IMG/VR virus record: IMGVR_UViG_3300046001_002113
Span: 1 to 31,611 of that record
DNA from: a virus
DNA: 31,611 bases
Strand: one strand, 5' to 3'
The notes below the pieces were generated by a model. That model was not told where the DNA came from, did not search any database, and was given only the letters and a program-made list of their open reading frames with translations. Below, piece after piece: positions 7,558-13,537 of this stretch (the first letter of the stretch is position 1; each line of letters begins with the position of its first letter). The position numbers were made by a program, and so were the translations under genes.

Positions 7558-8868
7558 GTGAAGAATGCTGGTAATCATCAAAAACACAATGGTCGAACTA
7601 CCACCCCTCGAAGCCGAGCTGTTGTTGCATCGGGGGATAGCGCACTTGCCAGAAGTAGCAGACCTACCAATGTTGACCCGTTACGAATCCTTTGGTATTC
7701 CAACGCTCCCTTCGTCCCCACCGGCTACGGTACGCAAACAGCGCAAGCCGTCACAAGGCTCATCAAAGAAGGTCACGAAGTAGCGATCCATGCAATGTAC
7801 GGACTCGAAGGAGTTTCGTCTAATTGGAATGGCATCAAGATGTATCCACGTGGGATGGCACCGTACAGCGATGATGTGCTGGTCGCTCATGGGATGGATT
7901 GGGCGAATGGGAATCCGAAGTTGCCTTCGTTGATCATGACTCTGTTTGATGTGTGGCCGTTGAAGTCGAAGTCGTTGGATATGGTCAAGAACATTGCGTC
8001 TTGGGTTCCGATTGATCATGCACCGTGTCCTAGCGATGTGGTTGATTGGTGCAAGAAACCAAATGTGAAACCGATTGCGATGTCGTTGTTTGGTCAGAAG
8101 ATGTTGAATGATGCTGATGTTGAATGTTTCTATGCGCCTCATGGCATCGAGTCTGTGTTCAATCCTGAATCCAAAATGGTGAACGGTGGCAGGACATTCA
8201 CTGGTCGTGAGCTGATGGGTATTCCTGACGACAAGTTTGTGGTGATGATGAACGCAGCCAACAAGGGTGCTAGTCCTTCACGCAAATCGTTTGCAGAGAA
8301 CTTGTTGGCGTTCGGTATTTTTGCGCAAGATAAACCTGATGCGATTCTGTATTTGCACACTGAGAAGGATGGTGCGATGGGTGGTGTCAATTTGGATCAT
8401 CTGTTGCATGCGTGTGGGATTCGTGAGGATCAGTACAAGATTGTTGATCAGTATGCGTATCGCACTGGATTCCCTCAGCAGGCGTTGGCTTCAATGTACG
8501 CAGATGCTGATGTGTTGTTGTCTGCATCTATGGGTGAAGGGTTTGGGTTGGCTGTGATCGAGGCTCAAGCGTGTGGCACCAGAGTCATTGTTTCGGACTT
8601 CACTGCTCAGCCGGAGTTGGTTGGGTCTGGGTGGGCTGTGGAGGTGCAACCGTTTTGGGATGCGCATCAGCGTTCTTGGTTTTGTATCCCTCAAGTGGGT
8701 TCGATTGTGGATGCCCTGAAACACGCCTACGAGGCTCCTAGAGGGGTGGATCAGGTGGCTGTGGACTTCGCACAGGCATACAACGCTGACGCTGTTTGGG
8801 AGGCTCATTGGAAGCCGGTGATGAAGGGACTTGCTGAATGGTGCCGTGCATCATCATCCCCGTCCTAA
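7558..8868 (+). CDS. Glycosyltransferase, GT4-like (GT-B fold)
   Basis: The ORF encodes up to 436 aa. From about residue 43 the sequence is a clear GT-B glycosyltransferase: LRILWYSNAPFVPTGYGTQT at the N-terminus of the fold and the nucleotide-sugar-binding EX7E motif (EGFGLAVIE, E327-E335) followed by AQACGTRVIVSD near the C-terminus. It should transfer a sugar from an activated donor to a phage or host acceptor. The first ~42 residues from GTG 7558 (SD AGGAG 7547-7551) do not look like natural protein, and no other usual start codon lies near LRILW. An overlapping ORF at 7565 reads better there. The true start is therefore uncertain and may involve a frameshift or an indel. It overlaps the next gene by 31 bp. 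Confidence 0.88.
   Translation: MKNAGNHQKHNGRTTTPRSRAVVASGDSALARSSRPTNVDPLRILWYSNAPFVPTGYGTQTAQAVTRLIKEGHEVAIHAMYGLEGVSSNWNGIKMYPRGMAPYSDDVLVAHGMDWANGNPKLPSLIMTLFDVWPLKSKSLDMVKNIASWVPIDHAPCPSDVVDWCKKPNVKPIAMSLFGQKMLNDADVECFYAPHGIESVFNPESKMVNGGRTFTGRELMGIPDDKFVVMMNAANKGASPSRKSFAENLLAFGIFAQDKPDAILYLHTEKDGAMGGVNLDHLLHACGIREDQYKIVDQYAYRTGFPQQALASMYADADVLLSASMGEGFGLAVIEAQACGTRVIVSDFTAQPELVGSGWAVEVQPFWDAHQRSWFCIPQVGSIVDALKHAYEAPRGVDQVAVDFAQAYNADAVWEAHWKPVMKGLAEWCRASSSPS
7565..7783 (+). CDS. Overlapping ORF in another frame at the glycosyltransferase start
   Basis: A 72-aa ORF starts at ATG 7565 with AAGGAA seven bases upstream. Its first ~38 residues (MLVIIKNTMVELPPLEAELL, then a short stretch ending DLPML) have a more natural amino-acid pattern than the competing frame and resemble small head-module proteins. 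After about position 7680 it becomes an evident shadow of the glycosyltransferase. Either a short gene overlaps the glycosyltransferase, or the two frames are joined. One inserted base near 7680 would give MLTRLRILWYSNAPF, a normal-looking start for the glycosyltransferase. Confidence 0.4.
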   Translation: MLVIIKNTMVELPPLEAELLLHRGIAHLPEVADLPMLTRYESFGIPTLPSSPPATVRKQRKPSQGSSKKVTK

Positions 8869-9503
8869 ACAGGTACGACTTGATGGAACGGGCGATTCGC
8901 TCGATTGACTATCCCGTCGAGCAGCTCATCATCATTGACAACGGGGACGGGTATGACGCTGACATGTTGGCTTGGACTGCACCTTGGCAGCATGTACAGA
9001 ACTGGTATCTGTGGAGGATGCCAACAAACCTTGGTGTGGCACCATCATGGAATCTTGGTATCAAAGCAACACCTCATGCCGATGGCTGGATTCTGTTGAA
9101 CTCGGATGCTTACTTTGAACCAGGTGGATTGGAAGCGTTCTACAAAGATTGTGAGCCTGAGACAATCACGGTGACAGGTGGGTCGCAGCCTTGGTCGTGT
9201 GCTTGGGTGGGTGCTGGTGTTGTTGAACGGGTTGGTTTGTTTAGTGAGTGTTATGTGCCAGCGTATTTTGAGGATAACGATTTTGAGGATCGGTCACGTG
9301 CGAGCAATGTTCAGGTGAAGGTTTCTCAGGCTGGGATTGTTCACGATAATTCTTCAACGATTAGTTCTGATCCTTCGTTGGCTGAGAAGAACAGCAAGAG
9401 TTTTCAAGCGAATGCTGCACTGCATTCGTTGCGTTGGCAGTCAGGTTTGCCTGACGCTGGGCATTGGGATTTGCAGCGTCGAAGAGAATTGGGTTGGGAT
9501 TGA
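8838..9503 (+). CDS. Glycosyltransferase, GT2 family (GT-A fold)
   Basis: A 221-aa protein. It opens with CIIIPVLNRYDLMERAIRSI and IIIDNGD, the nucleotide-binding start of GT2 enzymes, then NLGVAPSWNLGI (residues ~64-75) and ILLNSDAYF, where NSDA (88-91) stands in the place of the metal-binding DXD. The region ending PAYFEDNDFEDRSR matches the usual GT2 acceptor/catalytic area with D/E residues. It overlaps the preceding GT4 gene by 31 bp and ends one base before the next ATG, so the three genes should be translated as a unit. Likely role: adding a sugar to a capsid or tail protein, or to a host surface polymer. The acceptor cannot be read from the sequence. Confidence 0.85.
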   Translation: MVPCIIIPVLNRYDLMERAIRSIDYPVEQLIIIDNGDGYDADMLAWTAPWQHVQNWYLWRMPTNLGVAPSWNLGIKATPHADGWILLNSDAYFEPGGLEAFYKDCEPETITVTGGSQPWSCAWVGAGVVERVGLFSECYVPAYFEDNDFEDRSRASNVQVKVSQAGIVHDNSSTISSDPSLAEKNSKSFQANAALHSLRWQSGLPDAGHWDLQRRRELGWD

Positions 9504-9504
9504 T

Positions 9505-10161
9505 ATGACATTCTTGATGACTCATTGTTGTTCAGTTGAATACTGGCAGAAGTTTGGTCAGCAATATGTGACCATGATTGAGGCAATGAGTCCGAAGCCT
9601 GATGAAGTGATTCTGTCGTCGTTGGTTCCTTTGGATGTTCCTTCTGGGATTCGCAACATCATCACCAAAGAGTTGTTCTGGGATGGTGTCAATGAAGCTA
9701 TAGAGATGTCTTCTTGTGATTGGGTTGTCCCAGCAGGTGTCGATCAGATCATGCTCCCCGATGCGTTGGTTGGTTTGGATCGGGATTGCGATGTGATTTC
9801 GATTGCTGGACGAACTCAGCATGGTGAGTTATTTCAAGCCAATCCTGATGGCTATCAAACGATCCTTGGTTCGGTAAGTAATCCGATGTCTGGGATGACA
9901 GTTATGAGACGTGAAGTTCATTTGGCTTATCCTGCTAGACGATCCATGTATTCCGATTGGATTCAGTGGATGGAGTTCAGGAAGGCTGAACTACGAGTTG
10001 AGTTTGATACGACTCATAGGTTCATTCATTGGCGACATCCTGAAGCGGTATCCTTCCAAGCACATCCGCAGGGTGAGGCTGATGTTGCCATGTTCCGAAG
10101 TTTGATCAACCAGTTTGAGATTGTGCCTGGTCAAGAGTTCCCTCCTATTCTTGTGAAGTAG
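9505..10161 (+). CDS. Divergent glycosyltransferase-like protein
   Basis: A 218-aa protein from ATG 9505. An upstream in-frame start at 9337 exists but would overlap the GT2 gene and read as its shadow. The sequence begins MTFLMTHCCSVEYWQKFGQQ and has VILSSLVPLD, CDWVVPAGVDQIMLPDALVG (a possible GT-A style strand with acidic residues), GMTVMRREVHLAYP and RFIHWRHPEAVS. The layout resembles GT-A nucleotide-sugar transferases but the motifs are weak, and a clear DXD is missing. Its place as the third gene of a tight cassette with two glycosyltransferases is the main argument for a role in the same glycan modification. Confidence 0.6.
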   Translation: MTFLMTHCCSVEYWQKFGQQYVTMIEAMSPKPDEVILSSLVPLDVPSGIRNIITKELFWDGVNEAIEMSSCDWVVPAGVDQIMLPDALVGLDRDCDVISIAGRTQHGELFQANPDGYQTILGSVSNPMSGMTVMRREVHLAYPARRSMYSDWIQWMEFRKAELRVEFDTTHRFIHWRHPEAVSFQAHPQGEADVAMFRSLINQFEIVPGQEFPPILVK

Positions 10162-10173
10162 TATTAAGGGTCT

Positions 10174-10800
10174 ATGGCAATCACCAACGGCTATACCACA
10201 CGCAATCAAATCAAAGCAGCCTTGCGCATTGGCACGGCTGACACTATCGACGACGAACTGATTGATAACTGTGCTGGTGCTGCGTCACGTCTCATTGATG
10301 GTTACTGCAACCGCAAGTTCTGGGTTGCTGGTTCTGCCACTAGTCGTGTGTTTCAAGCAGAGGATTCATTCTTCTGTTCAGTTGATGACTTCTCTGGTAC
10401 TGCGATTACTTTGCAAACTTCAACGAACGCTGATGGCGTATTCGATACAACATGGACTCCTACCGATTGGCAGTTGGAACCATTGAACGGTGATCTTGAT
10501 GGCATCACTTGGGCGTTTGACAAGATTCGCGCAGTCGGTGACTACCTGTTTCCAACTGTCAATTCCAACTATGGTTCGCAAGCGTTGGTCAAACTCACAG
10601 CAGTCTTTGGTTGGCCGTATGTCCCTGAGCCGGTCACGCAAGCAACGATCATTCAGGCATCGCGTTTGTTCAAACGATATGACAGTCCATTGGGTGTCGC
10701 AGGTTTCGGTGACATGGGTGCTATCAGGGTGAGCCGTGCGCTTGACCCTGACGTGGCACAGCTCGTCGAGCCGTACCGACGCATGCGTCTCTTCGCATGA
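10174..10800 (+). CDS. Head-tail connector (HK97 gp6-like)
   Basis: A 208-aa protein. The N-terminus, YTTRNQIKAALRIGTADTID followed by DELIDNCAGAASRLIDGYCNRKF, is the typical helical start of phage head-tail adaptor/connector proteins that bind below the portal. The C-terminal helical part (PEPVTQATIIQASRLFKRYD and MGAIRVSRALDPDVAQLVEPYRR) also fits that family. The order connector, tail terminator, tail tube continues downstream as in other siphoviruses. Start ATG 10174 has AAGGGT upstream. The stop overlaps the next ATG (ATGA). Confidence 0.8.
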   Translation: MAITNGYTTRNQIKAALRIGTADTIDDELIDNCAGAASRLIDGYCNRKFWVAGSATSRVFQAEDSFFCSVDDFSGTAITLQTSTNADGVFDTTWTPTDWQLEPLNGDLDGITWAFDKIRAVGDYLFPTVNSNYGSQALVKLTAVFGWPYVPEPVTQATIIQASRLFKRYDSPLGVAGFGDMGAIRVSRALDPDVAQLVEPYRRMRLFA

Positions 10801-11210
10801 GTTCAACCACTACCGTCTCCCAGATCAAGGCTGGTTTGGCTGCGAACCTGGCAACTGTGTCAGGGCTTCGGGCTTACGCCTATCAGCCTGACAACGTGAA
10901 CACCCCGTTCGCTTGGCCGTTGCTGGATTCGATTCAGTACAACGGGGCTATGGGTGGGGGTTTGATTACTCATCAGTTCACGGTCAGTGTTGTGGTGGGT
11001 CGTTCGGCTGAGCGTACTGCGCAAACTTTGTTGGATGGCTATCTGTCGTATAAGGGTGCTACTTCGATTCGTCAAGCCATTGAGTCGGATCGGACTTTGG
11101 GTGGGGTTGTGCAGGATTTGATTGTTGAGTCAGCAAACAACATCTCTACCCTTGAAGCGAATGATGCTACTTATTTGGCGATTGATTTCGTTGTCACGGT
11201 GTACGCCTGA
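10797..11210 (+). CDS. Tail terminator/completion protein
   Basis: A 137-aa protein with a pattern like the lambda gpU/HK97 gp10 region terminators of actinophages: an N-terminal helix (VSQIKAGLAANLATVSGLRAY), a beta strand region ending in HQFTVSVVVGRSAERTAQTL, and a C-terminal strand ATYLAIDFVVTVYA. It would cap the tail tube and join it to the head. It overlaps the connector gene by four bases and precedes the tail tube gene, which supports the call. The sequence-level evidence is modest because these proteins are poorly conserved. Confidence 0.7.
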   Translation: MSSTTTVSQIKAGLAANLATVSGLRAYAYQPDNVNTPFAWPLLDSIQYNGAMGGGLITHQFTVSVVVGRSAERTAQTLLDGYLSYKGATSIRQAIESDRTLGGVVQDLIVESANNISTLEANDATYLAIDFVVTVYA

Positions 11211-11214
11211 CCCC

Positions 11215-11244
11215 TTGCCGTAGGTTGCTTGTGGCGTGTAGTGT
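11215..11244 (+). promoter_or_regulatory. Possible promoter upstream of the tail tube gene
   Basis: TTGCCG at 11215-11220 and TAGTGT at 11239-11244 are 18 bp apart, an acceptable fit to an actinobacterial SigA-type promoter (TTGnnn, TAnnnT). They lie in a 94-bp gap that also has the palindrome TCGGCT-C-AGCCGA at 11252-11264. A separate promoter for the abundant tail tube protein would make sense, but the match is weak. Confidence 0.3.
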
Positions 11245-11304
11245 TATGCAATCGGCTCAGCCGAGCAGACATCAACTCGAACGCCGATAGGCAGGAGCAG
11301 AATC

Positions 11305-11727
11305 ATGGCAAAGCAAGTCCTCACGAATGTCGCAGTCACCTACGGTACTGCTGCAACCGACATCAGCCAATACGTCACATCCATAACTCTGTCGTCCAGT
11401 GCAGCTGAAGTTGCCACGACTTCGATGGGTTCGTCAGCTGTGACCCGTATTCAAGGTTTGATTGATAACTCGATCACAATGGAATTGCAACAGGATTACC
11501 CAACGATTGAGAAGTTGTTCTTCGATGCGTTCACTGCTGGTACTGCTGTACCGATGACAGTGAAGCCGAACGGTACTGCTGCTGCTTCTTCTAGCAATCC
11601 ACAGTATGCGTTCTCGGTTCTGCCGACTGCGCATGAGATGGTCAAGGGTGCGATTGGTGACCTCGCTACGATGTCAATCAGTTTCCCAATCTCTGGTGCA
11701 ATCACCAAGACAGGCACTGGCGCGTAG
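11305..11727 (+). CDS. Major tail (tube) protein
   Basis: A 140-aa, Thr/Ser/Ala-rich beta protein: LTNVAVTYGTAATDISQYVT, ITMELQQDYPTIEKLFFDAF, AVPMTVKPNG, YAFSVLPTAHEMVKGAIGDL and MSISFPISGAIT. The pattern of an immunoglobulin-like/tube-fold protein with a central D(Y/F)...LFFDAF is that of short actinophage tail tube proteins. It stands in the canonical place, directly before the frameshifting tail assembly chaperones. The 94-bp leader and the SD GGCAGGAGCAG suggest strong translation. Confidence 0.8.
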   Translation: MAKQVLTNVAVTYGTAATDISQYVTSITLSSSAAEVATTSMGSSAVTRIQGLIDNSITMELQQDYPTIEKLFFDAFTAGTAVPMTVKPNGTAAASSSNPQYAFSVLPTAHEMVKGAIGDLATMSISFPISGAITKTGTGA

Positions 11728-11764
11728 TTCAAATAATTCCAACCCTTACCTGCGGAGGTAAAGA

Positions 11765-12055
11765 ATGAAAATCGCACTCAGTTTGACTAGTGCATTAGAT
11801 GGCAAGCAACGAACAATCGTTGCTGCATTCCCAGACTTCATTGCGTTTGAAAATAAATACAATCGCAGTGTTGCCAAGTTTGAAGCCGAACTCACATTGA
11901 CTGATCTTGCATACCTTGGATGGCATGCAGAACATCGGTTGAAGAAGACAGGTTTGGACTTTGATTCTTGGTGCAATGAGATTGAAGCACTCGAAGTGGG
12001 AGACAGCGCAGACGCAGTGATCGTCCCTTTGGGGATCAGTCAGCCCACTGGGTAA
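11765..12055 (+). CDS. Tail assembly chaperone, short product
   Basis: A 96-aa protein, the zero-frame product equivalent to lambda gpG. Its size, its place between the tail tube and tape measure genes, and the -1 frameshift site near its end identify it. Residues include RTIVAAFPDFIAFENKYNRS and LTDLAYLGWHAEHRL, typical of actinophage chaperones. It would bind the tape measure protein during tail assembly and not remain in the virion. A good SD (GCGGAGGTAAAG) precedes ATG 11765. About 5-10 % of ribosomes would be expected to shift in related systems, but this is not measurable here. Confidence 0.85.
   Translation: MKIALSLTSALDGKQRTIVAAFPDFIAFENKYNRSVAKFEAELTLTDLAYLGWHAEHRLKKTGLDFDSWCNEIEALEVGDSADAVIVPLGISQPTG
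12025..12031 (+). promoter_or_regulatory. -1 ribosomal frameshift slippery heptamer
   Basis: In the chaperone frame the codons read gtC CCT TTG, so CCCTTTG is an exact X XXY YYZ heptamer (CCC, TTT, G) eight codons before the zero-frame stop. Slipping back one base opens a 47-codon frame with the expected chaperone extension sequence. A short palindrome, TCTCGC-TT-GCGAGA at 12063-12076, lies ~32 nt downstream and could act as a stimulator or be incidental. Confidence 0.85.
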
Positions 12056-12174
12056 TTTCGTATCTCGCTTGCGAGACAGGAATTGCACCTTCAGTGTTGC
12101 TGGCAGAAGAACCACGAATGCTGTTCACAATGTTGGCGTACCTTCGATGGAGAGCCATTCATCTAGGCAAGTAG
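12031..12174 (+). CDS. Tail assembly chaperone, -1 frameshift extension
   Basis: Read in the -1 frame from position 12031, this segment encodes GDQSAHWVISYLACETGIAP and then SVLLAEEPRMLFTMLAYLRW, ending at TAG 12172-12174. This matches the known C-terminal extension of actinophage chaperone fusions (…IAPSVLL…PRML.TMLAYLRWR). It has no start codon of its own at the right place, so it is made only as a fusion of about 136 aa with the 11765 product, like lambda gpGT. The T-like part recruits tail tube subunits to the tape measure. Confidence 0.85.
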   Translation, partial: GDQSAHWVISYLACETGIAPSVLLAEEPRMLFTMLAYLRWRAIHLGK

Positions 12175-12184
12175 TATCGGTTGC

Positions 12185-12757
12185 ATGGCACGACCAGTCA
12201 CAGGCACAAGTCGTGCAGGAACATTTCGTTCAAACATTCAGAACGATGCACCGGTACAGATACTCGGTATCACCGAATATCTGAGGGCGGAATCTAAAGC
12301 CAATCCGTTGTTCAACAAATACTTGCGCATCGCCGCACAAGATGTTGCAGAATTATTGGTTGTTGCAGCGAAGTTTGAAGCTGCTTCGATAACTCGTAAT
12401 CGTCAAGCGATGGAAGTTATGAAGGGGATGAGAGCAAGACGTGATCGTGTCCCAACTATCAAACTTGATGAGAACTCGGCGTTCCAATCAACTTCAAGAA
12501 AGTTCACTTCTTCTCGCAACCTTGACACTGGACGCAGGGTGAAGCGGAAGGTGACCAGGGGTGACGTGTTCTTTGGTGCGGAGTTTGGTGGTGGGGCGCG
12601 TCCTACCACTAGACAATTCTTGAGGCATCGAGGACGGTCTGGGTACTTCTTCTGGCCTACTGTGCGCAAACACAAGGGGGATATAGCTGACGCATATTTG
12701 GGTGCCATTCAGAAGGTGTTGGATCAACTGGCTGATACCCCCACAAATAGTGCTTGA
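12185..12757 (+). CDS. Neck/tail completion protein (HK97 gp10-like, tentative)
   Basis: A 190-aa basic protein. The N-terminus contains KYLRIAAQDVAELLVVAAKF and the C-terminal part GAEFGGGARPTTRQF, RHRGRSGYFFWPTV and a final helix, a layout I associate with actinophage head-tail joining or minor tail proteins of the HK97 gp10 type. It begins 11 bases after the chaperone extension. Its stop codon lies inside the -35 hexamer of the promoter for the next gene, so a new transcription unit begins at its end. The precise role is uncertain. Confidence 0.6.
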   Translation: MARPVTGTSRAGTFRSNIQNDAPVQILGITEYLRAESKANPLFNKYLRIAAQDVAELLVVAAKFEAASITRNRQAMEVMKGMRARRDRVPTIKLDENSAFQSTSRKFTSSRNLDTGRRVKRKVTRGDVFFGAEFGGGARPTTRQFLRHRGRSGYFFWPTVRKHKGDIADAYLGAIQKVLDQLADTPTNSA

Positions 12758-12781
12758 CTTTGCCTCGGGGTTCGCTACCCT
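12754..12781 (+). promoter_or_regulatory. Promoter for the primase-like gene in the tail module
   Basis: TTGACT at 12754-12759 and TACCCT at 12776-12781 are separated by 16 bp, a good fit to an actinobacterial housekeeping promoter (TTGAC-, TAnnnT). They are followed by GTAGGTAGGGAGG and ATG 12800. The -35 box overlaps the stop codon of the previous tail gene, the arrangement expected for a moron inserted in an operon. Confidence 0.6.
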
Positions 12782-12799
12782 GTAGGTAGGGAGGCGTTC

Positions 12800-13528
12800 A
12801 TGGTTGTCTATTTTGATTCGGTTAAGTCTGTTCAGCCGAAGCCGTTCGCCTCTAATTGGGTTGACCTCAAGGAACGCTTGATGCACCATGAGGAGAACGC
12901 ACACAAATCTGATGGTGCGTTGTGGTCACCTGTTGAGTACTACCCAGGTAGGACTCGCGGTAATACTGCGATCAGGTTCATTGAAGCGTTGGTGGTTGAC
13001 ATGGACGGTGAATCATTCGCCAACGCCAACCTTGACGGGTTTGAGTATCTTGCCTATTCCACGTATTCGCATCGACTAGATGACCCTCACTACCACTTGG
13101 TTCTGCCACTCGCTGAGCGTGTACCGGCAGGGCTGTGGCGAGCTGTGTGGGCTGAGTTGCATGAACGACTCAACCTACAAGGTGACCCTGCAACCAAAGA
13201 CGCTGCACGTATCTTCTACCTTCCACAACATGCACCAGATCAGCCGTTCGAGTTCCACGAACAATCAGGTGCATTCATTGACACGAACTTCGATTACCAA
13301 CCTGTAATCAATCCGACACCTGCGTCACCACGTCAGTCTGCTCAGCCTCGACGCAAGCGCACTGTTCGTGTTGAGATGAATGATGCTTGGTGGGATGCTG
13401 CTGAGCCTTCTACCAGATATTCACATCTTGAAGGTCAAGCGATGTGGAAGGCAATGGCTGATGATTTCCGTGTGATGGTTGCCGAGTACAGGGAAGCTGT
13501 GCGCTTGGCCAGTCAGGATGTCATCTAG
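12800..13528 (+). CDS. Archaeo-eukaryotic primase (AEP)-like protein
   Basis: A 242-aa protein that carries the three signatures of AEP-type primases: a strand ending in two aspartates, EALVVDMDG (D67, D69); a His-containing strand YSTYSHRLDDPHYHLVLPL (residues 87-104); and DPATKDAARIFYLPQ (129-143, D134). The rest (linker rich in Pro/Arg, C-terminal helix with WWDAAEP and YREAVRLAS) is not recognised. There is no helicase domain. It would synthesise primers or act in initiation of replication, yet it is encoded between the neck protein and the tape measure, with its own promoter and SD (GGGAGG). A second, larger primase lies at 29766. Alternative: a degenerate plasmid-type Rep primase with another use. 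Confidence 0.72.
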   Translation: MVVYFDSVKSVQPKPFASNWVDLKERLMHHEENAHKSDGALWSPVEYYPGRTRGNTAIRFIEALVVDMDGESFANANLDGFEYLAYSTYSHRLDDPHYHLVLPLAERVPAGLWRAVWAELHERLNLQGDPATKDAARIFYLPQHAPDQPFEFHEQSGAFIDTNFDYQPVINPTPASPRQSAQPRRKRTVRVEMNDAWWDAAEPSTRYSHLEGQAMWKAMADDFRVMVAEYREAVRLASQDVI

Positions 13529-13537
13529 AATTGCCGC

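Noticed and set aside
9337-9504. Upstream start for the third glycosyltransferase-like gene
   Set aside because: The 56 extra residues overlap the GT2 gene and read as its shadow (Arg/Leu/Cys-rich); ATG 9505 follows the GT2 stop directly.
12069-12284. Plus-strand ORF of 71 aa after the chaperone stop
   Set aside because: It is in a third frame; the -1 frame in the same stretch encodes the chaperone extension, which explains the sequence.
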